Assembly: GCA_029582265.1 (NCBI GenBank)
Contig: CM055837.1
Location: 2,775,148 to 2,839,147, forward strand
From: Zoroaster sp. YZ-2022
Taxonomy: Eukaryota > Echinodermata > Asteroidea > Forcipulatida > Zoroasteridae
DNA: 64,000 nucleotides
Reading direction: 5' to 3'
Both the position numbers and the translations under genes were made by a program. Shown here piece by piece: positions 1 through 12,034 of this stretch (the stretch's first letter is position 1; each line of letters begins with the position of its first letter). The notes beneath the pieces were generated by a model. It made no database searches. It worked only from the letters and a program-made list of their open reading frames with translations, and was not told the origin of the DNA.

Positions 1-210
1 CTAACGGGAGCAGCCGAAAGAGGACAACATTGAGGAAGGAAAATAAAGTCTGGATAGTTTCAAGCCGTCCTCTAAAGGAGCCTTGCGGTTGTCATTGCTC
101 ATGCTTTCATAATTGGTGTCTGATTCTAATTTCCATCAATTTCCACAAAAAAATTAATCTTGTGTAGTTTGTGCATGAAGGAAGTCATCCACAGTTAATG
201 GTACATAAAA

Positions 211-443
211 TTAAAGGGGCAATATCGTCACGATCAGAGCAGAATTTCAACAGGGCATGGAATCAGTGTGCTAGTTTAAGATGAACACAGTGACTGAAAA
301 TTAGTGACTGAAAATTACTGGCTCAAGTACAAAAACGTGAATATAACCTTATCATGTGGGGTATTATTTTCAGTCACTGACTTAATCTAAAACTAGCACT
401 CTGATTCCATGCCCTGTTAATCGTGACGATATTGTCCCTTTAA
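211..443. mobile_element. TTAA fold-back MITE, copy 1
   Basis: The element is an imperfect palindrome bounded by TTAA. It begins TTAAAGGGGCAATATCGTC and ends with the inverse (GACGATATTGTCCCTTTAA). Subterminal landmarks shared by every copy are CAGGGCATGGAATC on the left and GATTCCATGCCCTG on the right, with GTGACTGAAAAT and ATTTTCAGTCAC near the middle. There is no coding capacity. The TTAA ends fit piggyBac-like or Kolobok-like target duplication; AGGG as the first bases of the repeat favours Kolobok. That family call is an inference. Confidence 0.85.
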
Positions 444-1569
444 TATTGTACACTATTTTGAGAGAAGGCAAAAGAGGCCCCTTTTTTGCAGTGCATGCTC
501 CTACATACAATTGGCAATATTGAAAAACAGAAACTATCAGTTTTAAATAAAACTTACTTGTTGCATCAAATATCCTTGAAAAAATCAAATATTTCTGTCT
601 CAGATGCTTTGTTTTAGTAAAATAAATGAAATTATTTTCGAAAATGAATTTCTGTCATCAGAAGACAGAAACTCCACGTTTTTAACTTGACAACACTTGA
701 CTGTCATTCCTCTGTGGTTGTCGGGTCTCGGTCTCTTCACGTCCTGTTGTTCATTTCCTTCAATATGATGTTATGGCTGTGTTCCAAAGAACGTGCAAGA
801 ATACTTTCAACTGCTTGAGTCATACTTTGAATCATAAAGCTGAACCGTTCATATCCGATGGCTTCTCTCCACACTTGGCAATGTTCACGCTCCATTTCTC
901 TTTTTCTTCTGGACCACCAAGTTCACCCCTTTCTTAACTCATTCTCACTCATCAATGTTAAATCACCTTTCCAGAGTCTTAACTCCTATTCTTCCTTCCC
1001 CCTCTTACCGAGTCCCTCTCCTCCCCCTCCCCGGAATAACTACCATAGCCCCCTCCCCCACTGAAGCTATAGTCCCAGCTGCCCCTTACTAAAAATTAAT
1101 TTTTTCCAAATGCCTATTCCAACCCTTCACCAAATCCTCTCCTGACGTAACGGAAGCTTAATGTGGGGACCAAGAGTCCAGACAGCAAAGAGAACCAAAA
1201 AAAAGGCTTCATTCAAATTTTCTGAACTGTTAAATCATATGTATAATGTATGCACTTCATTTATAAACAAAATGACAGTATGTCTTTTGTGTCAGACTCC
1301 ATTGTGAATGAGTCACTATGGTGACTGTATCCCTTCACTGAGGTCAAAGGTTATACTTGCACAATGCCTTTTTCAGTATCATCACATAATTATGTGACTC
1401 AGTTTCACAAGCTATTTGTTGTCAATTGAGTAAACATTTGGTTTTATTTGTTGTTTTTAATTTTTAAATTGATTTCTAGTTTCAATATACTTATAAAAAT
1501 CAGTATTCGGAATATGCCAGAAATCATCAGTAACAAAAGATTGTTCCATTAGTAGTCGAACAGCGGATT
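444..1569. other. Intergenic stretch with no recognisable gene
   Basis: The sequence is AT-rich with a pyrimidine-rich patch around 960-1060. No conserved protein, RNA gene or complete repeat was recognised. Confidence 0.5.
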
Positions 1570-2028
1570 CATTTCAAAATCCTTGCCATTACTTATAAAA
1601 TAATTGAGAATGTCACAGCGCCGATCTACCTCCAGTCACTGACCTGGTTGGTCTCCATGTTCCGCAGATATCAACAAGGCAGAGTAGTGAGATTCGTTTG
1701 GAGCCTCCACCTGTGAATTCTATAATGACTAAGTATTATGGTAATCGTACATTCTCTGTTGTTGCTCCCATGGTATGGAATGATCTTCCATCAAACATTC
1801 GTGCAGCACGCAGCTATGAATCCTTTAAGTCATTGGTTAAAACTCATTTGTTCCGTTCTTATTATGGTAGTCGCTGTTTACTTTAATTTTTATCTTTTAA
1901 CTTTTTAACTTTTTAACTTTTACTGGAACTGTTTTAATGGAAAGGGCTCTTATACAGGTGTACAGTGTGCTGAGATAATTGTATGTGGTGCACTTAAAAC
2001 AATAAATGATTAGATTAGATTAGATTAG
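1570..2028 (+). mobile_element. 3' end of a non-LTR retrotransposon (CR1/L2-like LINE), broken
   Basis: Codons ending at the stop at 1884-1886 read like the C-terminal tail of a non-LTR reverse transcriptase ORF. They show a G-N-R-T-F-S-V-V-A-P block, then V-W-N-D-L-P, and finally F-K-S-L-V-K-T-H-L-F. A short upstream stretch (A-P-I-Y-L near 1620) is in a different frame, so there is at least one frameshift. The 3' tail after the stop ends in a (GATTA)n-type microsatellite at about 2010-2028, as is usual for CR1/L2-type LINE 3' ends. The copy is 5'-truncated and not functional. The clade is not resolved. Confidence 0.7.
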
Positions 2029-2089
2029 TATTCTCCTGAAGATGATCAGAGCATACTGATCGAAACGTTGAGTTGTAACCACCAGTTCA

Positions 2090-2160
2090 TTTCAGAACTA
2101 ATTACGACTCTAAAAAAGAATTTTTCACATGGTGTCACCGCAGTCTTTACTTATCCTTTT
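2090..2160. repeat. Half copy of the CACCATGTG inverted-repeat family
   Basis: The sequence TTCAGAACTAATTACGACTC followed by CACATGGTGTCACCGCAGTC matches one arm of the 48253-48391 inverted repeat. Only one arm is present. Confidence 0.6.
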
Positions 2161-2244
2161 CACCATGCAAAGCTACAAATCTTATCTATCAGTAGGCCTA
2201 TGCTTACTGTCTTTGAATCAATTGGATATATGTAGGCTTATATA

Positions 2245-2469
2245 TTAAAGGGGAACTATCGTCATGATCAGAGCAGATCTTTCAACAGGGCATGGAATCG
2301 ATGTCCTAGATTAAGATGAACACAGTGGCTGAAAATTACTGGCTCATTTATGCAGCAGCAACGGTAATGTCACCTTATCTTGTGGAAAATAATTTTCAGT
2401 CACTGAGTTAATCTAAAACAAACACTCCAATTCCATGTCCTGTTGATCATAATGACACTGCCCCTTTAA
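2245..2469. mobile_element. TTAA fold-back MITE, copy 2
   Basis: This copy has the same ends and internal landmarks as copy 1, with TTAA at both borders. It is non-coding. Confidence 0.85.
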
Positions 2470-2975
2470 ACAGCTATTAACCTGTGAAATCTTAAGCTCA
2501 ATGTGGAGTCTATGTTGTGTTAAAATTGTGAAAAATCATTCAAAAATCATTTTATAGATAACACTTAAAACATTTGAAAATGTGGGTTTTATTTGAAATG
2601 TGAACACTGTTTCAGACAAAATAATTTTTCAGAATGATTGAGACATATATTTATCTTTCCCCTTTAAACCATCAATATTAGTCAACATTTGAATGATAAT
2701 TAGGTGTACTTTTTTAATCATGTTAATAGTAATTAGCAATGTTGTACCTTCCCTTATAATATAATCACCATCCTTGGCCCATGAGACTTAGTCATTATTC
2801 ACAGGCACTCCTCTTGTCAAATGTTGCTTGTGGGTTTTCTGTTACATATTGCATGTGATCTAATTAGTGTAATGAGTTGATCAATTAAACCTGTCATCAA
2901 TTAGGCTGATTGGGTATCAGATGCAATGAGGTGCACACCTGTGTCTATTGTTGGATGAAGCACAGATACAAATAC

Positions 2976-3105
2976 GCTTGGATCCAGGGACTAAAAAATA
3001 GGAGGGGAGGGGCACATGGCCAAAAAGGGGAGGCAAGCTTGGATCCAGGGACTAAAAAAACGAGGGGAGGGGCAAGCTTGGATCCAGGGGCTAAAAATGG
3101 AGGGA
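2976..3105. repeat. Short tandem repeat, about 3 units
   Basis: Three units of GCTTGGATCCAGGGACTAAA separated by GGGGAGGGGCA-type spacers. The small open frames across it are repeat artefacts. Confidence 0.75.
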
Positions 3106-3403
3106 GTGCTACATGGCCAAAAGGGAAGATACACTGCAAAAAAGGGGGCACACAAAAAACAGGTAAATTTACATGCAATTTTTACAGAAAACACTTGAGT
3201 AAAATTTTCTGAAAAGGTGCATATTTGTTCATGTTTACTCTAAATTGAGAGCACTTCTGACAGAATATTTTTTTAGGATGATTGTACCTTTAACAATTTT
3301 GAATTGAGTTAGTTTTTGGCTAATAATTCACTAATAATTCAGGTAATTACCAATGTTGTACCTTCCCTTTTATTTGAAACATAGTAGTTGGCTACGTCAA
3401 TGG

Positions 3404-3627
3404 CAGGGGTCGATGGGCTAGCGAAAAAATGAAATAAAAATACGCAACAAATATTCAGTATGATCTCAGCAAGAACATGTTGCTGACCAGCTCATGATTC
3501 ATTTCTTTTTCTTGTATTTATATTCACATTTTTTCAGGACTACTAAAAAATGAGAAGGACTAGTAAAGTTTTGACATAACTAGTCTTGTGGGCTAGCATA
3601 AAATTCAAGTTAATTTCGACCCCTGAA
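3404..3627. mobile_element. hAT-like MITE with CAGGGGTCGA ends
   Basis: The left end CAGGGGTCGATGGGCTAGC is mirrored by a right end reading AATTTCGACCCCTG. An internal GGGCTAGC is repeated near both ends. A flanking AATGG/AATAG similarity is too weak to call a target duplication. A truncated left end of the same family lies at about 39387. Non-coding. Confidence 0.55.
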
Positions 3628-5403
3628 TAGGGAATGTTCAATAATGACATCTTTAATATTTTTGTGTTCATATTAATATGTACATCACTTTATTTGCATA
3701 TTTTTGTTTCGATATAATTCATACCTTTGAATTACACAGGTTGCGAGCACGGGTAGACCTTTACACACAGTGAATACTATATTCCTTTTCATATTATGAA
3801 ATACAATTATAGGATAACAAAGTAACATATGTTGTATTTTGTACAATCACTATACACAAATCTAAACAGAAATAACATTTATTATAATTTGGCAACCATT
3901 TACAATTGTGCATCTTGCTTTTTTGAATGGATAATTGAGACCGTTAGGGTTTAGAGCCTTCATTTGGTTATAAAATCAATTATGTGGGCAAGAATTACTA
4001 AATGCTCTTTTGGAAAAATGTGACTAGCTCTAGCAAAGCCCTAAACTTGGACCCAATTTTCAAAAGTGACCTCCCAAATTTATTGTGAAAATTAACAATG
4101 TTTCAGGATTTTTCTTTTTCCATCAAAATCTAGAGAAAATGGTGACATGAAAACTGGTCCCTGGGGTCAGTTTTTGACCTTTTCATGGCTGTTACGCATT
4201 ATGGTAAATGCTGAGAAGTTTCGAGTTTTGCCAGAGCGGGTCACAAATTATTTTGTACAAAATTGGATTGAAAATTATAAATATCTATAATTTCAAATAT
4301 CTGCAAAGTTTTCCTTTTTTTTAAAACAAAATAATTAGGAAAAGTAACTTGGTGGGTGTTAAAGGAAAGATACATCATTGGTAATGTCGGCAAAACTGCT
4401 TCTACAAATATGCTTACTTACTTTCTTTGAATCAAGATATACATAAAACAGCCAACCTGTGAAAGATTCAGCTCATCACATTGTGTCATTCATGAGAAAA
4501 TTATTTCAGTGCATTCAGAATTTTGGTAATCATTCTCATGAGGAATTTTGGAAAGAGTACACTTTCCTGAATGAAAGTGGAATTTATTCAAATTTTTTCT
4601 TAAAAATTATTTCTAGGGAAGATCATCAGCTTTAAGTATAACTTAAAATTCAACCATTTTTATTTTCTGAATTACCAACTCTATATTTTGCCTTTAATGA
4701 AAATAAATGTATGTCTTGAAAAGTTCATTTTTTTTCATAAGTAGAAAAATATGCAATGAATTTCCACAATGCATGCCCTGTGAATGCAACATTTTGATCT
4801 CAAAAGAAGGAATTTGAACTCAAACCATTCATCATGTCATGGATCCTAACGGCAAAAAAGCGGGATTACTGCCAAAAAGGGGGAGGGGCACTCCCTCCCA
4901 CCAATCAGTCAGTAAATGCTGCGTTCTAACTAATGCGGGTATATGAATTAAGAACAGGACACAGTTAATGGCTTTAGCATGTAGGATGTGCTCTGCACCC
5001 ATCCATATTTGGTGAGGCAGCATAACATCTGGGGAAGTGTAAACTTTATAATAAGACCCATATTCTGTTGATTCCTTCTGCTGTCATTTATGATGACTTC
5101 ATTTTAATTTTATTTTTAGAAACAGTCAAATCATTGTATGTTGGACACTCAAAAGGCAGATTGTATTCTGTAAGGGTTAATTGGATCCACAGCAGATGAT
5201 TTAAACGCAGAAAGTGTTGATGATTACTATCCCTAAGCTGTATGTGGAGGAGGTGACTTACAATCATAAATTCACCTTTAAGCTATTAATGGCGAGGTAG
5301 ATTGGGGGATATTATTGAGGGAGTATGGCATTAAAAAGTGGTTAGAATGTTTGTGGAATAGAAAAACTTTTACCATAAGCAAATAAAGTAATGTTTAAAT
5401 GAA
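3628..5403. other. Intergenic stretch, no gene seen
   Basis: AT-rich unique-looking sequence without conserved coding signal. Small open frames here show no family resemblance. Confidence 0.5.
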
Positions 5404-5621
5404 TTAAAGGGGCAGTTTCGTCACGATCAACAGGACATGGAATCGGAATGCTTGTTGTAGATTAACTGAGTGACTGAAAATAATTCTCCACATGATAAGG
5501 TTGTACTACCGTACATACTGAAGAAAAAAGCCAATAATTTTCAGTCACTGTGTTCATCATAAACTACAACATCAATTCCTGTTGAAAGTTTTCTGTGACC
5601 ATGACGATACTGCCCCTTTAA
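5404..5621. mobile_element. TTAA fold-back MITE, copy 3
   Basis: TTAA-bounded palindrome of the same family, 300 bp downstream of the Ig receptor stop codon. If the transcript extends this far, the hairpin would lie in its 3' UTR. Confidence 0.85.
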
Positions 5622-5920
5622 TATATAAGTGCAAGAAACCAGAAAGAGAGACAAATTTCTATTTGCAAAAGTTGCTTGCCCACCCCCCCCCCCCTTGATT
5701 GCCTTCATCCCTAAGGTAATATATATTTTAATACATAGGTTTTGAGAAGTTTGACACTGCATCAACTTTTAGAAGGGCTACATTTCTCCACTACAATTAT
5801 AAACTGATTTGCCTGAAAAAAATGTACAAGGCCATCAATAAATTTAAATAGGAATACAAAGAGGTTTTTGAAAAACTATATAATAAATTTCAGCTTCTTA
5901 AGATGATGTGTATTTCAGCT

Positions 5921-7276
5921 TTATGAGATGTTCAACATGATTTGTTTGTTGTCAACAGGCAGCATAGCTGGCTGAAACTCATACTCTGTCAAGGGTCGAG
6001 TGAGTTCTGTCTGAGCACTGTGTTCATCAAGACTTTTCGGGAAGATCCACAGTCTGCTCCTCACGAGAAGTGCAATGATAGCGACAACGAGAAGGATGAT
6101 GACACCTACTAACGTCGGAACGAGGATGTGGTACATAGAAGCTGCAGAGCACTGAGAGACACCGAGAGAGTCTTTGTTGGATGTTCTGTTGCCAGAGGGT
6201 GTCTGTGTTGGAAGAGGCGTGGTCACCAGATGAGGTAGCATCAAGTGTGGTTGTCTCACTGCTAGCACCCTGTGTGCCGTGTCGTTTCCCTGTGTGTTAA
6301 TTGCTATACACGACATCAATCGGCCATCGTCCTCATTGCGAATACCCTTTATCTGCAGTGTCCGATTGTCATCGTATAATTCAATACGGTCTGACTCAAT
6401 TGGTGGGTATATAGTCCAGACGACTTTTGCTGGTTCCGGGCTTGATTCGATCTCGCATACAAACACAGCATCCTCCTCCTCATGGATAGCATACTTCAGC
6501 GGACGGATCACAACACGGGGCGTGAAGACAACAGTCAATGGCCCTACCTGGCACCTGTTATTGAAATATGGAAACTCTTTGCTCACTGCCTTACACCAGT
6601 ACATCATTCCATTATCAGATTCGGTAATATTCAGTGTGACAAAAATAAAATCGGAAGCACTCTGTGTGTCCACTGAAACCCTACTGGCATCATGCGGTCT
6701 CTCAAGGTGTAAACTGATCGGTGGGAAGCCTTTCTGGGAATGACAGACAGGAACTGTTTCTCCCACTTTGAGTCCTCTGTAACGTATTTCAACGGGGCAT
6801 TCAGGATATGACATTGGGGGAAGATAATACACCGTTACTTTACTCGTTCTTGATTGAAGCAACAACGCTCCCCTGTCTGTGACATTTGAAGAAGGTTGTT
6901 CGTAAACACTACACGAATAATTACCTGTGTCGAGGCGCATCACGTCCCAAATTCTCAGGTCATAATAGCCTTTTCTGTATCCACCGATAATAAAGTACCG
7001 TAGGGGATCAATTGTGAATCGGTCCCCAGTAACCTCCTGTCCTCTGCTGACTGTCTTATTGTTCTTGGTCCAGATGACAATGTGATGTGGTTGGAGACCC
7101 TGGAAGCGGCAGTGCAGACGGACTCGGCTGTTCTGATCCACGTGGATGTTGCTTGGTTCCTTGAGGAATGTCAGCTGTGGTGGGGACACTTGTATCTGTT
7201 GTTCTGAATTTGCCTGAACAGCTGTCAGTAACCACACTGTAGAAGTCAGAATCCAAAGAGATATCCTGACAGACAT
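5921..7276 (-). CDS. Intronless immunoglobulin-superfamily type I membrane receptor (451 aa)
   Basis: A single uninterrupted frame encodes a complete receptor-like protein. Residues 1-22 form a signal peptide. Three Ig-like domains follow: about 30-150 (Cys in L-H-C-R-F, Trp in V-I-W-T-K, and D-T-G-N-Y-S-C), about 155-250 (V-P-V-C-H and M-M-Y-W-C-K-A), and about 253-345 (A-V-F-V-C-E, V-V-W-T-I, and D-D-G-R-L-M-S-C). A Thr/Pro/Ser stalk with N-glycosylation sites leads to one transmembrane helix at about 382-408. A ~40-residue cytoplasmic tail follows and contains Y-E-F-Q, a possible tyrosine-phosphorylation or sorting motif. The ATG at 7274-7276 is chosen because the signal peptide starts right after it. 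The domain plan resembles invertebrate cell-adhesion or immune-type receptors, but ligand and function cannot be read from sequence. Three Ig domains in one exon are unusual and point to a retrocopy or an intronless receptor family. The open frame with intact disulfide cysteines argues that it is functional. Confidence 0.85.
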   Translation of the reverse strand: MSVRISLWILTSTVWLLTAVQANSEQQIQVSPPQLTFLKEPSNIHVDQNSRVRLHCRFQGLQPHHIVIWTKNNKTVSRGQEVTGDRFTIDPLRYFIIGGYRKGYYDLRIWDVMRLDTGNYSCSVYEQPSSNVTDRGALLLQSRTSKVTVYYLPPMSYPECPVEIRYRGLKVGETVPVCHSQKGFPPISLHLERPHDASRVSVDTQSASDFIFVTLNITESDNGMMYWCKAVSKEFPYFNNRCQVGPLTVVFTPRVVIRPLKYAIHEEEDAVFVCEIESSPEPAKVVWTIYPPIESDRIELYDDNRTLQIKGIRNEDDGRLMSCIAINTQGNDTAHRVLAVRQPHLMLPHLVTTPLPTQTPSGNRTSNKDSLGVSQCSAASMYHILVPTLVGVIILLVVAIIALLVRSRLWIFPKSLDEHSAQTELTRPLTEYEFQPAMLPVDNKQIMLNIS

Positions 7277-8258
7277 TTTGAATCATCAAACAGAAGGCTT
7301 AAAATAAGATTGAAACCAGCTAGTTATATCTGTTTTCAGAAACAAATGTTTTCAGTACTCAAGGCAGGATTTTGATGTTTGGATAAGTTTCAGTGTGAAA
7401 ACTCAGTCACAAAGGGGCTGATTCCAAAAGCTTCTACCAATTTGGTTTCAAAATAAAGCTGTCAACTAGTCAAAACTGACATCTTCTGCAAATACATGAT
7501 ACGCCAATAAAGTGCAGACGTGTAGTACGTGCGTATTCAACTCGACATAAAGCATCTGCTGGGGAAATGACTGTTCGCTGCTACACACTCCTCACTTGGC
7601 CGATGTTTTTCTACATAATTTTTGCCGTTAAGTCATTGGTTATGAATAAATTGGTTGCCTTTGATCCCAAAATTGTTCCTTAGAGTGAACTAAATTTCAT
7701 TTCAATCCAAGAACAACTCATAGACCTTGTAATCTCTCATTTCTCAAGTAGAAGCTCTGTGCATACAACTGACTTCCTCTGCGAGTGTGAGGTATCTTTC
7801 TGCCCTGACAGCAAGTCGGGCACGCCTAATGAGTTGACGAAGCCCCTCTGAGCCATGCCGACGAGTAATCTGATTGGTCTATAGCCGGGGCTGACGCACA
7901 AGCGACAGGAAGCCCGGCTTCTCTGGAGACAGTTAAGCGGGGAAGGAAGGTGCGGAAGTGTTCAATATTACCAGTCAGGAAAAGCCCCCTGAACTCGGAT
8001 TCTTTTCTGTCACTGAGTGGATATGGCAAGTGGGACTGTACCAGTGGTTTGGGTGTTTAAATTTAGAGCAGGCTCTCGTAGTAATGGAGGGGGAGTCTTA
8101 AGGGAAATCCTTAAGAAATAAGGAGATTAATATGTGACAAAAAAGTGAGCATGAATAGATGTTTAGCAAATGCTTCTCCACTCCAATCTTTCCTTTCCTG
8201 TTCAAGATGTCTTCACATGCCTCTCATCTTTTTAGGATTGGTAGTTAAAAATAAATAA
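7277..8258. promoter_or_regulatory. Upstream region of the Ig receptor
   Basis: There is no conserved coding sequence. A patch richer in G+C at about 7790-8035 stands out from the AT-rich surroundings and could hold a promoter or a 5' untranslated exon for the minus-strand receptor. This is only a compositional hint. Confidence 0.2.
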
Positions 8259-8330
8259 TAAAGACTAATTGTGCTGACACCATGTGAAATTCTCAATTGA
8301 GTAGTAATTAGTTCTGAAAAGAACTGGAGG
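8259..8330. repeat. Half copy of the CACCATGTG inverted-repeat family
   Basis: AAAGACTAATTGTGCTGACACC is followed by the same AATTGAGTAGTAATTAGTTC stretch seen in the left arm at 48253-48310. Only one arm is present. Confidence 0.7.
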
Positions 8331-8557
8331 ATACAACTCGACATCCTCAGGAGACAAATAAATAAATAAAAAATTGTGAAACTGTAATGTGATTTACTTG
8401 GTGTAAAGCAAATGATGGTATTTATCTTCCATAGAAATACTTTTGTCTGAGGTGCTTTCACTTTTTAGAAAAGTTAAATAATTTTTTGTTTGAATTTAGG
8501 GAAAGAGTACCCTTTCCTCAATGTAATGAGCTGAAACTTTCACAGGATGGTTGTTTA

Positions 8558-8791
8558 ATGTATATTGATTCAAAGAGAGTAAGCATACTCATAGAAGCAG
8601 TTTAGCCAACATAACCAATGTTGTACCTTCCCTAATGTATATCTTGATTCAAAGAGAGTAAGCATACTCATAGAAGCAGTTTGGCCAACATTACAAATGT
8701 TGTACCTTCCCTTCAATGTATATCTTGATTCAAAGAGAGTAAGCATACTCATAGAAGCAGTTCTGGCCAATATTGTACCTTCCCTTTAATA
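8558..8791. repeat. Minisatellite, three ~78-bp units
   Basis: Each unit contains GATTCAAAGAGAGTAAGCAT, then CTCATAGAAGCAGTT, then ATGTTGTACCTTCCCTT. The last motif (or its complement) also occurs singly at about 2741, 3353, 11148, 21545, 23307, 28975 and 38633, so the array was probably amplified from a dispersed repeat. The in-frame translation across the units is a repeat artefact. Confidence 0.85.
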
Positions 8792-9471
8792 CCATAAAAT
8801 GTGTAATCATTTTCCTTGGAGACTGGCCCAGATGGGTTGGTGTATTGACCTGGGTATAGCTGTATCATCATTTCCTGTTTATCTATCTCTAGGTGTAACA
8901 GTAGTCCCCCTCACTGTTGTTCCTTTCCCCCTCACCGGTGTCACCTGTGGGGGCGTTTAGTAACTCAACAACATATCAGGGTCAACCCACTCTTATAAAA
9001 ATAAATCTTTGGCTCTTGAACTTTCCCAAATCTGCCAACTCATCTGTTGCCATGTTTGTTGAGGGGTTGGGGGAGGGAAGGGGTGCTGAATTTGAAAACA
9101 TTTGCACACAAAATTGTTTGAGCATGAGTTTCCCCAAAATTGAACACCTCAAAACTCTTTCATGAGTGAGTGGGGGAAGGGTTAGGAGGGGGATTTGCTA
9201 TAGCAAAAACTCACTAGCTTCACTGGGGTTTTTGTGCATGGGGGTGGGAGGGAGGTGGCTTAGCAGGGAGGAAAGCTCTTCAACTTTATAACAATTGAAT
9301 CTCTATAAAACCAGTTTCTATTGCTATTAATTTTCGAGAGGGGGGAGAGGAATGCAATTAGTGAAGTAACAAAAAATTCACAGAATTCAGCATAACCTGA
9401 AATAGACAAAATTGAAAGTTTGGCTTAATTTTATCTGACAATTTTAATTTCAATGGCCTGACTAAAATTCT
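8792..9471. other. Intergenic stretch, no gene seen
   Basis: G-rich patches at about 9160-9350, otherwise unremarkable. Confidence 0.5.
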
Positions 9472-9694
9472 TTAAAGGGACAGTATCATCACGATCAGAG
9501 CAGACTTTGAACAGGGCATTGAATCAGTGTCCTAGTTTAAGATGAACACAGTGACTGAAAATAACTGGCTCATTTATGCAGCAGCAACGGTAATATGACC
9601 TCATCATGTGGGTATTATTTTTAGTCACTGAATTAATCTACAACTAGCACTTCGATTCCATGCCCTGTTGGTCGTGACGATATTGCCCCTTTAA
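9472..9694. mobile_element. TTAA fold-back MITE, copy 4
   Basis: TTAAAGGGACAGTATCATC at the left and GATATTGCCCCTTTAA at the right, with all family landmarks. This is among the best preserved copies. Confidence 0.85.
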
Positions 9695-10217
9695 TGGACG
9701 ATGGATCATCAGTCTGAGATAACATATACAACTGTTATTTTTGAAATCATGTACTCATTCATTGATTTTACCCCCAGGGCTGGCAAGATGCCATAAACTC
9801 CCCCAGCTTTTCTAAAGGTCACATCTGTGGAAAATTGAAGTTTCACATCCTCCGGATTGACAGTTGTTAAAATGTGTCATCTTTAGCGCTTTTTATGGAT
9901 AACATCCTGCCCTAAAATAACATGGTGATTTCCCATTATTTTGGATTGTGTAATGACACCTCTCGACAGATGTCAAATCATTATTGACCTTTCGTAGAAG
10001 AATTGTGTGAATGCAGCAAATGAAAAAAAAACGTCCAATCCGATCGCTTGTACTAAAACTTAATATGCAAACTTCCATATATGGGTTGTCTTAGTGGTGG
10101 GGGGGCTAAGTCACAAATGGTCAAAGGTCAATTGAATCCATCCAACCGCTTGTGCTATCGTTGAAATTACTGACTTAAGACCCATATTTATACCCTTCAA
10201 AACTGTACACAAATGGC

Positions 10218-10498
10218 CAGGGGTGTGATTTGGCAAAAGTAAAAAATCTTGAAAAATTGGTAGCGGGCCTGGGTCTCCCTTTGGTCTAGAGGACAAAGCC
10301 CCCTGAACCTCCTGGATGTTAAATTTTGGAGGATTTACAGACTCTCCACATCCCCACGAACAAGAAACCAGAGGTTTGGACACAATACAGGCTACAGTCT
10401 TTCTTTCCTTGGTGGCTACTTCTCTTCTTTCAAGAACGTTTTGGGAGATTTGTAAAAAATCCTGATATCAGGAAAAATCCTGACAAATCACAGGCCTG
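10218..10498 (+). mobile_element. CAGGGGTGTGATTTG family element, copy 1
   Basis: The ~270-bp unit starts CAGGGGTGTGATTTGGC and ends AAATCACAGGCCTG, so its ends are short inverted repeats (CAGG-STGTGATTT). The interior contains AACCTCCTGGATGTTAAATT and CACATCCCCACGAACAAG-like blocks. Flanks share AAATGGC, consistent with a 7-8 bp target duplication and a hAT-like origin. Four more copies lie in this window, all in this orientation. Confidence 0.75.
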
Positions 10499-10569
10499 AA
10501 ATGGCTAATACTATTGGTAATTACAGAATCAAAACTGAGAAATATATTATCTAAAGGATTACTTGGTTT

Positions 10570-10800
10570 TAAGGCCACCCAAAAAAAGTCTCCAGTTTCT
10601 GGTTATAGGTCGGCTTCAAAATCGGTGCTGTGATGCGTTTAAAAAAAATTTTTTTTTTAATATATATTTTTTTGCTAACCAGTGAAATATGATACATGTA
10701 TATGTATACGCGGTTGATGGAACCAGGCCTTACAAATCAGGCAAACATTCAATACCTACAAAATGTAATGTGAGTAACCATGGAATTGCCCAGATATGAA
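10570..10800. mobile_element. AAAAAGTCTCC family element, partial
   Basis: The left end (GGCCACCCAAAAAAAGTCTC then CAGTTTCTGGTTATAGGTCG) matches elements at 25762, 31081 and 51851. The right terminal repeat is missing. Confidence 0.6.
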
Positions 10801-12000
10801 TTATTCTTTATTTTTTTAAAGTATGGATGCATTTACACTGACAGATATTTTACCAATAGTGTACACTTCCTCTGAAAAGGAAAAATAAATCATCAACGGA
10901 TTGCCATATATACATGTTGCTGCAGATTAGGCTGTGTGTTAATTGTTTAAAAAGTTTCTTAACTATCAGGGATTATAACTGGTACTTCAGTAGTCATCTT
11001 GTCTAGTCCGTACTAGCCAAGCCTCAACGATAAGGGAGACAACTTAGTCATCCCTGAGCCGACTGTGCAGACAGATTTCTTAAAAAAGAAAATTCAAATC
11101 CCAGCACACTCCAGCAAGTATTTCCATCTGAAACCTTGCAGGGAAGGGGAAGGTACAATGCTATGAATAAATATTTGTCAGTTGACGCCAGACACTTTTA
11201 ATAAGCTCCTTATTTTTATGACAGCTTTGATTTCTGCTTTGAGCTTTGTTCAATCTCATGTCGGGGCTTTGGGTTTTCTAATTTCCAAATATGTTTTGAA
11301 TTAGAATGGGCCCATGGGCTTTTCACTTGAAATTAAGAAACAAAGACCAACATTAGCATTGGGAGGATGCAAATGGAAGTCAAGGAAATTGATTTCCTGT
11401 ATCCTAATAATCTTGTTGAAGAAACCAAATATTTCTAAGATACAAAACATCTGCAATAATACCATGATTTACACAAAAAAGAGGATGCTGCTTGTAATTG
11501 ATACATGGCTGTAGGACCGTAATTACCGGTTTCCTTTCCAGACCCTTAAACAGCTTCTGTTTGTCCAGTGTAGTTAATTCAATTTAAAGTGGAATCCATT
11601 TTTAATTCCAGTTTCTCTGAATCCAGTCTGTTGCTGCCTGGAAAGTTAACTAGTTAATTCTATTTCTCGCCTGGTTACAACACACACAGGAAAACATTTC
11701 TGAAAATGCCTGACATACTACGTCAGGTGTCTCCCAATTTTTTTATTTATTTTTTATTTTTTTTTTAGACATAATTTGAAACCTACAAAATTACCCACAA
11801 ATATTGCACCATATATTATATTATGACCAATAACTGTTCCAGCTTCTCCCTGTGTAATTTGTGTAAGTTTTGATCGCCTGATTTTGAAAACAAATGTAAT
11901 TTTGTAATGTCATTAAACCCTACCCAAATACAAACAGGAAAAAAGTATAATCTTTTGTGTTCCAATTGGATTTTGTCACCAAATAAACCCCCCCCCCCAA

Positions 12001-12034
<34 letters not shown>

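Noticed and set aside
2910..3212. Gly/Lys-rich open frame on the plus strand
   Set aside because: It follows a short tandem repeat; all frames stay open because of the repeat.
6279..6743. 154-codon open frame on the plus strand
   Set aside because: It is antisense to the Ig receptor coding sequence and has no domain of its own.
8558..8791. CRISPR-like array
   Set aside because: The units are tandem without unique spacers and the genome is eukaryotic; it is a minisatellite.
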